From positions 1 through 49,398 of the forward strand of contig JANYAR010000080.1 in assembly GCA_025361185.1 (NCBI GenBank): 49,398 nt of DNA, in the 5' to 3' direction. The DNA is from Alphaproteobacteria bacterium. GTDB taxonomy: Bacteria > Pseudomonadota > Alphaproteobacteria > Micropepsales > Micropepsaceae. This document shows, piece by piece, positions 1 to 9,022 of the stretch. Made by a program: the position numbers and the translations under genes. The notes beneath the pieces are model-generated. The model made no database searches and was not told the DNA's origin. It was given only the letters and a program-made list of their open reading frames with translations. How positions within the stretch are numbered: position 1 is the first letter of the stretch; every line of letters starts with the position of its first letter.

Positions 1-234
1 CTAAAGGAACTAACGGCTGGACAAGTTGCAAGTCCCGAGGATATCGCGGCCAGGGAAGGGCGAAGCAAACGGTCTGTCCACATGATGCTGTCGCTCGCCT
101 TTGTCGCCCCTGATATCGTCGAGGCTGCTGTGCTGGGCGCCCTTCCCCGTGGTATCGGCCTGACCCGTCTCATGGATCTACCGCCACTTTGGGCGGATCA
201 GCGCCAAACGCTCGGGCTAAAAACCCGTCTCTAG
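1..234 (+). CDS. Serine site-specific recombinase, C-terminal fragment (runs off left edge)
   Basis: Frame 1 is open from the first base to TAG at 232-234 and gives 77 residues. The text reads DIAAREGRSKRSVHMMLSLA followed by FVAPDIVEAAV, LPRGIGLTRLMDLPPLW and ADQRQTLGL. This matches the C-terminal tail that follows the recombinase/zinc-beta-ribbon region of large serine recombinases common in alphaproteobacterial islands and prophages, including the helix-turn-helix-like IAAREGRSxRSV segment. The catalytic resolvase domain would lie left of the window, so whether the gene is intact cannot be judged. It ends about 530 bases from tRNA-Lys, a common integration target, so it probably marks the edge of an integrated element. 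Family assignment rests on recalled motif similarity. Confidence 0.75.
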   Translation, partial: LKELTAGQVASPEDIAAREGRSKRSVHMMLSLAFVAPDIVEAAVLGALPRGIGLTRLMDLPPLWADQRQTLGLKTRL

Positions 235-764
235 TCCTTTCGAACCCATCTCCAGCGGCGATAGCTGCCGCTTGCCGGGAAACGCTTTGGAAAACCTGGA
301 GACATTGGGGCGGATTGGGCCTGATGGTGCCCAGTATCGCAGCGCAGAGACGCGGTTCCATACCATCCGGCCCCGTAAGCCTCGGAACTGCCGCGAGAAA
401 ATTTCGGGCCGGGAAAATCTCGGTTTTTTGGGAAGTGAGTGGTGGCAGATAGAGGGATCAAACTTCGAACCTGTCTCTGCTCCAGGTTTGTTCGGCGATG
501 CATCCTAGAGGAAGAAGGAATCGAACCCGTCTCCACAACAGTGCGAACTCGTCTCCGTGAATGTGCATCAGCAATTTTAGGAAACGGTTTTGTTTGGCTG
601 GAGACAAATCTCATATTAGCCCCGAATTTGCAGGCTCAAACGCACACACGGGTTGAACAGAGACTGAGCAAGCGAGCAGTATTGCGTGCAAGCGCCGGAA
701 ATGTCGCGACTATTTCCTCTGTGTACGGAAATAATTTAACGAGCAATTTCAATAGGATAGTGAA
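235..764. other. Non-coding stretch with degenerate tRNA-like and CGAACCCGTCTCC-like repeats
   Basis: No convincing gene is present: open frames on both strands lack start signals and recognisable domains. What can be seen is a set of related short words: CGAACCCATCTCC at 241-253, CGAACCTGTCTCTGCTCC at 466-483, CGAACCCGTCTCC at 522-534 and CGAACTCGTCTCC at 544-556, with a related ACCCGTCTCTAG overlapping the recombinase stop at 223-234 and an inverted relative GAGACGCGGTTCC near 344. The part 440-476 resembles the 3' half of a tRNA read on the minus strand. The right part (about 560-760) is AT-richer than the rest of the window. This looks like a decayed integration boundary. Confidence 0.5.
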
Positions 765-840
765 TGGTGGGTGATGTAGGGATCGAACCTACGACCCGAT
801 GATTAAGAGTCATCTGCTCTACCAACTGAGCTAATCACCC
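765..840 (-). tRNA. tRNA-Lys (anticodon CTT), CCA encoded
   Basis: Read on the minus strand the gene begins GGGTGATTAGCTCAGTTGG and folds as a complete cloverleaf. The acceptor stem pairs GGGTGAT (834-840) with ATCACCC (769-775); the D-arm has AGCTCAGTTGGTAGAGC. The anticodon stem-loop is ATGACTCTTAATCAT with loop CTCTTAA and anticodon CTT; the T-arm is GTAGGTTCGATCCCTAC. Position 73 is A (768) and CCA is encoded (765-767). It stands alone between the recombinase side and the rodA operon. A tRNA 3' end facing a recombinase gene is a typical attachment site, although no perfect second copy of the 3' end is visible. Confidence 0.97.
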
Positions 841-920
841 ACACACTGTCCAAAAGGGTTTGGTTTCACCTTCAGGGAGCGGCCTCATAGCAGAGGGCAT
901 TCCCCCTGTCTACAAAACCA

Positions 921-941
921 GACCGTCCCGCCTGTGGGCGG
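921..941 (-). terminator. Weak hairpin downstream of rodA
   Basis: On the minus strand just past the rodA stop, CCGCC and GGCGG (928-932 with 937-941) can form a five-pair stem, followed by GACGGTCTGGTTTTG with a short T run. It could end the mreB-rodA operon before the tRNA gene, but the stem is short, so support is weak. Confidence 0.3.
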
Positions 942-963
942 ATTTGGGCCGGAAAATAAGGGG

Positions 964-2118
964 TTAGATTATACCGCCGGAATGGCGTGGAATCTCGACC
1001 TGGCGGTGGATATGCACGCTCATCAGCAGGCCGAATCCCAGCATCACGGTCAGCATGGCGCTGCCGCCATAGGACAGAAGCGGCATGGGGATGCCCACCA
1101 CCGGGATCAGGCCCATCACCATCAAGCCATTGATCATGATGTAAAAGAAGAAGTTGAGGATGACGCCGATGGCCAGCAGCCGGCCAAACTGGCTGCGCGC
1201 GCTCATGGCGGTCTGCACGCCATAGAAGATCACCACCGCGAACAGGACCAAAAGCGCCAAGGCGCCGACAAAGCCGAATTCCTCGCAGATGCTGGTCCAG
1301 ATGAAATCGGTCTGCTTTTCGGGTAGGAAGTTCAGCCGGCTTTGGGTGCCCTGGGTGAATCCCTTGCCCGCCACGCCGCCCGAACCGATGGCGATCTTGG
1401 CCTGGGTGATATTCCATCCCTTGCCCAAGGCATCGGATTCGGGGTGGATGAAGGTTTCCACCCGCGCCTTCTGATAGTCGTGCAGCACAAAGCGCCAGGC
1501 GAGCGGCACCGCCGCCGCCGCGGCTCCCAGTGTAGGTGCGATCCACCACCAGCTGAGCCCCGCCAGGAACAGCATCGAACAACCGTCTGCGACGATGATG
1601 AGCGTGGTGCCAAGGTTGGGTTGCAGCACCACGAAAATGGCGGGGATGCCGATCATCGCCAATCCTATGGCCAGGGGTATGGGTTTGGAGACCTCCTCCA
1701 CGCTCTTGCCGTGGAGAAACCGCGCCAGCGCCAGCACCAGCGCAATCTTCATCAGCTCGGAAGGCTGCAAGTCCAGCGGGCCTACCGAAATCCAGCGTTG
1801 CGCGCCCAGACCGACATGGCCCACCACATCGACCGCGATCAAGAGCAGCAAGGCGACGCCATAGGCCGGATAGGCCAGGCTCATCCATACCCTGATGTCG
1901 ATCATGGCCGCGGCCAGCAGTACCAGCAGGCCCAGGGTGAAGTGCCCGATCTGCCTGAGCGCCCAGGGCTGAAAATGGGCGTTCGCCACGGAATAGAGCA
2001 TGGCGATACCGGCGATCGCGATCATGCAGATCAGAAGGACCAGGCCCCAATTCATTTCCGCCAGCTTGTCGGTCAACGACAGGGTGCGCTTGGCGGCGGC
2101 ATAGGGACGAAGCGCCAT
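964..2118 (-). CDS. rodA: RodA, SEDS-family peptidoglycan glycosyltransferase
   Basis: Polytopic inner-membrane protein (384 aa) that polymerises lipid II in the elongasome together with PBP2. Ten or so hydrophobic segments are visible. Family motifs include QRWISVGPLDLQPSELMKIA (about 107-126), GKGWNITQAKIAIGSGGVAG (about 232-251) and LPEKQTDFIWTSICEEFGF (265-283), where Asp271 matches the conserved SEDS catalytic aspartate region. PMPLLSYGGSAML (about 344-356) is the usual C-terminal signature. The ATG overlaps the mrdA stop by one base (TGATG), as expected for translational coupling. Last gene of the mreB-mreC-mreD-mrdA-rodA unit. Length is normal for the family. Confidence 0.96.
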   Translation of the reverse strand: MALRPYAAAKRTLSLTDKLAEMNWGLVLLICMIAIAGIAMLYSVANAHFQPWALRQIGHFTLGLLVLLAAAMIDIRVWMSLAYPAYGVALLLLIAVDVVGHVGLGAQRWISVGPLDLQPSELMKIALVLALARFLHGKSVEEVSKPIPLAIGLAMIGIPAIFVVLQPNLGTTLIIVADGCSMLFLAGLSWWWIAPTLGAAAAAVPLAWRFVLHDYQKARVETFIHPESDALGKGWNITQAKIAIGSGGVAGKGFTQGTQSRLNFLPEKQTDFIWTSICEEFGFVGALALLVLFAVVIFYGVQTAMSARSQFGRLLAIGVILNFFFYIMINGLMVMGLIPVVGIPMPLLSYGGSAMLTVMLGFGLLMSVHIHRQVEIPRHSGGII

Positions 2119-4049
2119 CAGCCGCCTGCCTTGGTGGCCGGGGCCGGCTTGGCCTCCGCCTGCTGGCGGGGTGGCGCGGCACTGGCGGAATTGGTCACGG
2201 GGTAGGCGGGGGGCATCCTCGAAGGATCGCGCTGCATGGTGAGTTGCATCACATCGCGCGCCGCCACGACTTGGGGATGGCCGTCGGAACCATGCTCCAC
2301 CACGCAGACGACGGCATATTTGGGATCAACCACCGGCCCAAAGCCGATGAACAAGCCATGGTCGCGCATCTTCCAGTCCAGGCTGGCATTCTTGGCCATG
2401 CCGTGCAGATGCTCTTCCTGGGAATAGGCGCGCACCTGGGCGGTGCCGGTCTTGCCCGCCCATTCCAGTCCCGGAATGGTGATGCGCTGGGCATAGCCCG
2501 TGCCCCCGCCCTCATTCATCACTTTGTTCATGCCCAGCCGCACCTTGCCCAGCGCGTCATCGGAGAAATCCAATTTGGCGAATTCGGGCCGCGGCACCGG
2601 CCGGCCGCCGACCGAATGGACCATGCGGGGCGAGACCTGCTTGCCGCTGGCGATACGCGCCGCCTGCTGGCAAAGCTGCAGCGGGGTGGCGGTGACATAG
2701 CCCTGCCCGATGCCCACGCTCAGCGTGTCGCCCTGTTGCCAGACCTGCTTATAGGTTTTTTGTTTCCATTCCCGCGACGGCACCAGGCCGGAATGTTCGC
2801 CCGGAATCTCGATCCCGGTCAGCGCGCCCAGTCCCAGCTTGCGCGCCGCCGCCTCGATGGCGTCGATGCCGACTCGGCGCGATGTTTCATAGAAGAAGAC
2901 GTCGCAGCTGTGCTGGATGCCGCCGACCACATCCAAAGTGCCGTGGCCCTTATGCTGCCAGCAATGAAAGGCGTGGCCGCCGAAATTGAACACGCCGTTG
3001 CAGCTGACGTGATAGTCGGGCGTGGCAATGCCGGCATCGATCGCCGCCAGCGCCACCGCCGTCTTGAAGGTGGAACCCGGCGGATAGATGCCGCCCATGA
3101 ACTTGTTCAGCAGCGGCTTGTGGTCGTCGGTCGTCAGATCGCGCCATTGCTGACCGTTGAGGCCCACATTGAACAGGTTGGGATCAAAACCGGGGGTGGA
3201 GGACATGGCGATGACATCGCCATTGTTCACGTCCATCACCACGAGCGCGGCGCTCTGGCCCTCTAGCTTCTGGTCGGCCAGAGCCTGCACTTGCCGGTCC
3301 AGGGTGAGATAGACGTCCACGCCAGGCTCGCCGGCATCCTTGCCCAGCTCGCGGATGATACGGCCATAGGCGTTGACTTCGACGCGGGAGGCGCCGGCGC
3401 GGCCCCGGATTTCCTTGTCGAACTGCTTTTCGATGCCGCGTTTGCCGATGCGCATCCCCGGCAGGCTCATCAGGGGGTCGTCGTCATGCTCCATGTCCTG
3501 CGGCGACACCGAGGAGACATAGCCCAAGGTGTGCACCAGTTCCTTAGCGAAGGGATAATCGCGGGTCTCGCCGACATCGCACTGGATGCCCGGCAGATAA
3601 GGCAGATGCAGGTTGACGCGGGAGAATTCATCCCAGGTCAAATTCTCCGCCACCGGCACCGGCACGAACTTCTTGTTCATGGCGATGTCGTGGATGATCT
3701 TCTTCTTCTGCTGGTCGCTGAGCAGTATCACCTTGCCGATCGTGTCCAACGCAGCCTGTACGCCCTCGGTGGCCTGTTCGCTGACCAGAAGCACGCGATA
3801 ATTGCGCCGGCTATTGGCCAGCTCCACGCCGAACCGATCCATGATGCGGCCTCGCGGCGGCGCGATCAGGCGCTCGGAAACGCGATTGTCTTCGGCTTCG
3901 ACCATATATTGGTCGCCGTCGCGAATCTGCAGCTGATAAAGACGGCCCGCCAGCACCGCGAACACCGCCGTCATGGCACCGCCCATGCCGATGGAGCGGC
4001 GGGTGAAGGTGTCGTAGCGGCTCTTATCTTTCTTGTCGAACAGGGGCAT
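2118..4049 (-). CDS. mrdA: Penicillin-binding protein 2, elongasome transpeptidase
   Basis: Class B PBP (643 aa) that crosslinks peptidoglycan during lateral wall growth. One N-terminal membrane anchor lies at about residues 20-42, then a dimerisation/pedestal region (about 60-240) and the transpeptidase domain. The three active-site motifs are present: STFK (Ser326, Lys329), SCD (381-383; SxD in place of SxN is usual in PBP2) and KTG (533-535). The tail from about residue 615 is Ala/Pro-rich. ATG at 4047-4049 overlaps the mreD stop by one base. Partner of RodA encoded immediately downstream. Confidence 0.96.
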   Translation of the reverse strand: MPLFDKKDKSRYDTFTRRSIGMGGAMTAVFAVLAGRLYQLQIRDGDQYMVEAEDNRVSERLIAPPRGRIMDRFGVELANSRRNYRVLLVSEQATEGVQAALDTIGKVILLSDQQKKKIIHDIAMNKKFVPVPVAENLTWDEFSRVNLHLPYLPGIQCDVGETRDYPFAKELVHTLGYVSSVSPQDMEHDDDPLMSLPGMRIGKRGIEKQFDKEIRGRAGASRVEVNAYGRIIRELGKDAGEPGVDVYLTLDRQVQALADQKLEGQSAALVVMDVNNGDVIAMSSTPGFDPNLFNVGLNGQQWRDLTTDDHKPLLNKFMGGIYPPGSTFKTAVALAAIDAGIATPDYHVSCNGVFNFGGHAFHCWQHKGHGTLDVVGGIQHSCDVFFYETSRRVGIDAIEAAARKLGLGALTGIEIPGEHSGLVPSREWKQKTYKQVWQQGDTLSVGIGQGYVTATPLQLCQQAARIASGKQVSPRMVHSVGGRPVPRPEFAKLDFSDDALGKVRLGMNKVMNEGGGTGYAQRITIPGLEWAGKTGTAQVRAYSQEEHLHGMAKNASLDWKMRDHGLFIGFGPVVDPKYAVVCVVEHGSDGHPQVVAARDVMQLTMQRDPSRMPPAYPVTNSASAAPPRQQAEAKPAPATKAGG

Positions 4050-4597
4050 CAGACGCCACCTCGCGATGCGCCGACCAGTCTATGATGCAGCCATCCCACC
4101 ACCAAGGTGGCAGGCGCATAGAACAGCACGGTCATCGCCAGCTCGCCCAAGATGGGCGTTACCGCCGGCAGGCGCGCGGCCGAAAGAAAAGCCAGGCCCG
4201 CCACCGCGACATAGGCGATTGTGCAGGCAAAGGCCGCGGCGGCCGCAAATCCCACCACCGCCGCCAGGCCCGACAGACCGGCGAAACTGTCACGCCGGCG
4301 CGCCACCAGGGCGTAGGTCAGCACAAAGGCCAGGGTCCATACCCCGGGGGGGCCGCCCGACAAGACATCTTCGCACAGCCCGATGGCAAAAGTGACCGCT
4401 GGCGTCATCAGGTCGGGGCGCACCAGGCACCAGAAATAGACGGGCACTAGGGCCAGAAGCGGCGGAGGGACCAGCCCTCCGAGCACCGAGATGGGAATAT
4501 TGGCGATCACAACCCCCAGCAGGCCGCATGCCATGGGTATCAGGACGATCAGAAAACGGAAACGGGGGGTGGCGGCGGCACGCTCCAGGCTTGCCAT
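4049..4597 (-). CDS. mreD: Rod shape-determining membrane protein MreD
   Basis: Small polytopic membrane protein (182 aa) with about five hydrophobic segments, of a size and position standard for MreD. Sequence conservation in MreD is low, so the call leans on position between mreC and mrdA and on the membrane profile; LCEDVLSGGPPGVWTLAFVL near residues 72-92 fits the family. Begins two bases after the mreC stop and its stop overlaps the mrdA ATG (TGATG). Presumed scaffold linking MreC and the PBP2/RodA synthase. Confidence 0.88.
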   Translation of the reverse strand: MASLERAAATPRFRFLIVLIPMACGLLGVVIANIPISVLGGLVPPPLLALVPVYFWCLVRPDLMTPAVTFAIGLCEDVLSGGPPGVWTLAFVLTYALVARRRDSFAGLSGLAAVVGFAAAAAFACTIAYVAVAGLAFLSAARLPAVTPILGELAMTVLFYAPATLVVGWLHHRLVGASRGGV

Positions 4598-4599
4598 GG

Positions 4600-5613
4600 T
4601 CAGCGGTCCACATCTTCCGCCGCCGTGGCGGCAGCGGTTTCGCTGGGTATTGCCGGTCTCGGCGCCACAGCGACCGGCTTGGGTTTGGCCGCCACCACGG
4701 CAACGGGCGCGGCTGTGACAGCCAGTGATTGCGATGGCGGCGCCATGGGCTTCAGTCCGGCGGCGTCAGCAGGCAACTGGGCGGTGGCGGGCAGCGCCTC
4801 CGGCGGCTTGGAAAAATTCAGAATCTCGACGTCCTGGCTGGCGCCGGCATCGGCAAGCAGCGCCACGCGCCACCCTCCGGAACCGTCGGCCGTAACGGTA
4901 CCGATCGGCAGGCCCGCCGGCAGCAACCCGCCATCGCCCGAGCTCGTCACCTGGTCGCCGGCATGCAACGTCACGGTGTGCGAGACCATGTCCAGGGTCG
5001 GCAAGGCCGTGTTGTCGCCCGTCATAATGGCCTGGACATTGCCCGGCGCGATGGTGACGGGAATCCGGCTGTTCAAATCGGTCAGCAGGATGACCCAGCT
5101 GGTGCGGCTTCCCGTCAGATAGATACGCCCGATCATGCCGCGCGCATCCATCACCGCCTGCCCCGGTAAGGCGTGATGATCACGCCCGGCATCCAGGATC
5201 ATGGTCTGCAGAAAGGGGCGGTTGGCCCGCCCGATCACCCGGGCGAGCACGCGGTTCAACTGAGGATCCGGCACCGCATGGAGCAGCACCTGGTAGCGCC
5301 CGACCCGTCCTTGCAGCACGATGGCGACGTTGCGCCACTGGCGCAGGCGGGCATTCTCGTCCTTCAATTTCAGATTCTGCTGGTAGACCGAGAATATTTC
5401 CGAGATCGAACCGGCCCAGCGGTCGAAGCCCGCAATGGGGGCTCGGGCCTTCTCCAGCAGCGGCGCCATGACGTCGGTCGCACGCGCCCGCGCGTGATCG
5501 AACAATCCGCTCTGCGCCTTACCCAGCAGAACCAGGACGACCGCCAGCGCGATGACGATAATCAGCGGCAGCTGGGCATTGCTTTTACGGGCGATTTTCC
5601 AGGCGTTTGCCAT
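4600..5613 (-). CDS. mreC: Rod shape-determining protein MreC
   Basis: Bitopic protein (337 aa): an N-terminal membrane segment (about 14-31, LPLIIVIALAVVLVLLG), a short coiled region with LKLKDENARLRQW, then the beta-rich periplasmic MreC core to about residue 270. The last 65 residues (ALPATAQLPADAAG onward) are Ala/Pro/Val-rich low complexity and are not part of the conserved domain; such tails vary among alphaproteobacteria. Connects cytoplasmic MreB filaments with PBP2. Starts 28 bases after the mreB stop in the same operon. Confidence 0.93.
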   Translation of the reverse strand: MANAWKIARKSNAQLPLIIVIALAVVLVLLGKAQSGLFDHARARATDVMAPLLEKARAPIAGFDRWAGSISEIFSVYQQNLKLKDENARLRQWRNVAIVLQGRVGRYQVLLHAVPDPQLNRVLARVIGRANRPFLQTMILDAGRDHHALPGQAVMDARGMIGRIYLTGSRTSWVILLTDLNSRIPVTIAPGNVQAIMTGDNTALPTLDMVSHTVTLHAGDQVTSSGDGGLLPAGLPIGTVTADGSGGWRVALLADAGASQDVEILNFSKPPEALPATAQLPADAAGLKPMAPPSQSLAVTAAPVAVVAAKPKPVAVAPRPAIPSETAAATAAEDVDR

Positions 5614-5641
5614 GCGCAGACGCGGCCCCTAACTGCATATC

Positions 5642-6787
<1,146 letters not shown>

Positions 6788-6798
6788 TTACGCTATCT

Positions 6799-8361
6799 TT
6801 ACCTAGCGATGGTTAACGCTTCCGGTGCGCGCTTCTCGCGTTTTACCAGCAACTTGTTTAACGCATTCACATAGGCATAGGCCGCCGCCACCATGGTGTC
6901 GGTATCGGAGGCCTTGCCGGTCACCGTGCGGCCATTTTCCTCCAGCCTGACGCTGACCGAGGCCTGGGCGTCCGTCCCCTCGGTTACGGCGTTAATCTGG
7001 AACAATTGCAGGGTGGCGCTGTGCGGATAGGCCTCCCGAATCGCCATGAAAATGGCGTCCACCGGGCCATCCCCGCTGGTGGTGACGCTTTTGACCACCC
7101 CGCTCGCGTCCAGGGTCAGGGACGCCACCGGGATGATGCCGGTGCCGGATTCGACCCGGAGCGCCTTGATCGAGATCGTGTCCTGGCCGCGCATGATCTC
7201 GTCGTCCACCAGGGCGGCGATATCCTCGTCGAACACGTGCTTTTTCTTGTCGGCCAGGTCCTTGAAGCGCTTGAAGGCGTCCTCGAAGGCCTCGCCCTCC
7301 AGCTGGTAGCCCATGTTTTCCAGCTTGTCGCGGAAGGCATGGCGCCCCGACAGCTTGCCCAGCATCAGCGAGGTGGCATTCACCCCGACATCCTCGGGCC
7401 GCATGATCTCATAGGTCTCGACATTCTTCAGCATGCCGTCCTGATGAATGCCCGATTCATGGCTGAAGGCATTCTTGCCGACGATGGCCTTGTTGTACTG
7501 AACCGGGAAGCCGGTGACATTCGATACCAGCTTGGAGGCGCGGTTGAGCAAGGTGGTGTTGATGTTGGTGGTGAAGGGCATGATGTCCTTCCTCACTTTC
7601 AACGCCATCACGATCTCTTCCAGCGCGGCGTTGCCGGCGCGCTCGCCAATGCCGTTGATGGTGCATTCCACCTGCCGCGCGCCGGCCAGCACCCCGGCCA
7701 GAGAATTGGCGACGCCCAAACCCAGGTCGTTGTGGCAATGGGTGGAGAAGATCACCTTGTCGGCATTGGGCACGCGGTTTCGCAGCATGGTGATGATGTC
7801 GAAGAATTCCTGCGGTGTGGAATAACCAACAGTATCAGGCACATTAATGACCGTGGCGCCGGAATGAATGGCGACTTCCACGCATTTGCACAGGAAATCC
7901 GGCACCGTTCGGGTGGCGTCTTCCGCCGACCATTCCACTTCGGATGTGAAGCTGCGGGCGCGGGTGACGCTGGCGCCTACCGCTTCCAGCACGGCATTCT
8001 CACCCATGTTCAGCTTGTGCTTCATATGGACGGGGCTGGTGGAGATGAAGGTATGGATGCGCGGACGATGGGCGCCTTTCAGCGCTTCGCCGGCACGGTC
8101 GATATCCTTGAAGCCGGCGCGTGACAGGCCGCAAACGGATGCGCGCTTGACGATCTTGGAAATCTCCTGCACCGCCTTGAAATCGCCGGGCGAGGAAATG
8201 GGAAATCCGGCCTCGATGACATCGACGCCCATTTCATCCAGCAGTTCCGCGATCTGGAGTTTTTCCTCATGCGTCATCGCGGCACCCGGCGACTGTTCGC
8301 CGTCGCGCAAGGTGGTGTCGAAGATCTGAATCGGTGTCGTATCGGTCTTGATGCTGGTCAT
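6799..8361 (-). CDS. leuA: 2-isopropylmalate synthase
   Basis: Condenses acetyl-CoA with 2-oxoisovalerate, the first committed step of leucine synthesis (520 aa). The TIM-barrel signature [16 protein letters not shown] is at residues 14-29, and the metal-binding HxH segment [19 protein letters not shown] is in the middle. The C-terminal third (from about 390) is the LeuA regulatory domain that binds leucine for feedback inhibition. The ATG at 8359-8361 has AAGGA eight bases upstream; a further ATG nine codons up lacks a site. A candidate leucine leader peptide and a nested hairpin lie upstream, suggesting attenuation as well as feedback control. Confidence 0.96.
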   Translation of the reverse strand: MTSIKTDTTPIQIFDTTLRDGEQSPGAAMTHEEKLQIAELLDEMGVDVIEAGFPISSPGDFKAVQEISKIVKRASVCGLSRAGFKDIDRAGEALKGAHRPRIHTFISTSPVHMKHKLNMGENAVLEAVGASVTRARSFTSEVEWSAEDATRTVPDFLCKCVEVAIHSGATVINVPDTVGYSTPQEFFDIITMLRNRVPNADKVIFSTHCHNDLGLGVANSLAGVLAGARQVECTINGIGERAGNAALEEIVMALKVRKDIMPFTTNINTTLLNRASKLVSNVTGFPVQYNKAIVGKNAFSHESGIHQDGMLKNVETYEIMRPEDVGVNATSLMLGKLSGRHAFRDKLENMGYQLEGEAFEDAFKRFKDLADKKKHVFDEDIAALVDDEIMRGQDTISIKALRVESGTGIIPVASLTLDASGVVKSVTTSGDGPVDAIFMAIREAYPHSATLQLFQINAVTEGTDAQASVSVRLEENGRTVTGKASDTDTMVAAAYAYVNALNKLLVKREKRAPEALTIAR

Positions 8362-8418
8362 GACAAAAGTCCTTCTGTTCGCCGCCATGCGCGGCTTCGA
8401 TTCTCCTGCTGTCTTGAT

Positions 8419-8470
8419 CCCCTAAACACCGGATACGCGAACCATTCGCGCACCAGACGGCGCCTAGGGG
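8419..8470 (-). promoter_or_regulatory. Nested hairpin between leader peptide and leuA (candidate attenuator element)
   Basis: On the minus strand CCCCTAGGCGCC (8459-8470) can pair along all 12 positions, four of them G-U, with GGTGTTTAGGGG (8419-8430). Inside it CGCGAA and TTCGCG (8436-8441 with 8445-8450) form a perfect six-pair hairpin. The outer 5' arm contains the stop codon of the candidate leader peptide, so a ribosome stalled on the nearby CTT codons would cover it. No T run follows, so it is not a standard intrinsic terminator; it could act through Rho or on translation. Function is inferred. Confidence 0.45.
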
Positions 8471-8589
8471 CAGCTAAGAAGAAGCGCGTGCGAAGAACCG
8501 AGGGAAGGACGGGGCTGATTGTGGGCGCGCACGAATGCGGGGGCGGAGAGTCCTCCCTTCGCGATTCTGCTGTGCACGCCCTGCGTCAT
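8464..8589 (-). CDS. Candidate leucine leader peptide upstream of leuA (41 aa)
   Basis: ATG at 8587-8589, stop TAG at 8464-8466. The peptide ends SLGSSHALLLSCP, and the three consecutive leucines (codons 36-38, 8476-8484) are all CTT, an unusual choice in this GC-rich sequence. It ends 102 bases before leuA and its stop sits in the arm of a stable nested hairpin. Leader peptides rich in the pathway amino acid are an established mode of control for leuA in proteobacteria. Against it: the upstream ribosome-binding site is poor (AGG about three bases from ATG) and 41 aa is long for a leader. Treat as plausible, not proven. Confidence 0.45.
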   Translation of the reverse strand: MTQGVHSRIAKGGLSAPAFVRAHNQPRPSLGSSHALLLSCP

Positions 8590-9022
8590 TGACCTGTCGC
8601 CGTTCCGCCCGTGAAAATTTACGATACGCGAAGCTCGGGCTAACCAGCGGATAAGTCACCGTTTTTCCCTGCGTTCTGTTGGTTTTACGCTGATTTCGCA
8701 GGGTGGCGCAAGTGCAACAGGGGCAGGCCAAGGGAAAACTTGTGCGCCTGCACGCGCTAATATTGTCAGTGTAAACAATATCTTGGGTGGCGCAGGTCCT
8801 TTGCGGCGCAAGCCCAGCCGCATCCGACAATGCCGGGGGTGGGACGTGCCACACAACTGACACCTCAAAATGGTTGCCACTCGCTGCGAACCCGCCTATC
8901 GGGGCGTACGAATTCAGCAATTTTGGCCGCGCGGCCAGCGAAAGCCTCACATTCTCTTCCCGTTAGCGGGTGGAATGCGCGATTTCCCCGCCTACGCGTC
9001 CCATTTCTAAGGCCTGCCGGAC
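8590..9022. promoter_or_regulatory. Divergent leuA / ABC-importer intergenic region with palindrome ATATTGT-N8-ACAATAT
   Basis: No gene is seen in this stretch. A clear palindrome lies at 8760-8781: ATATTGT, eight spacer bases, ACAATAT, in AT-rich sequence that stands out from its surroundings and has the size of a dimeric repressor or activator site. Two direct copies of GGGTGGCGCArGT occur near 8701 and 8787. The promoters of the leuA unit (minus) and of the ABC importer (plus) should lie here, but I cannot place convincing -35/-10 pairs. Confidence 0.45.

Noticed and set aside
231..614. 127-aa minus-strand frame between the recombinase and tRNA-Lys
   Set aside because: No ribosome-binding site or recognisable motif; it crosses the repeat words and antisense end of the recombinase.
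872..2182. 436-aa open frame on the minus strand overlapping rodA in another frame
   Set aside because: It is an out-of-frame shadow of rodA with Arg/Pro/Gly-rich text and no family motif, while the rodA frame carries all SEDS signatures.
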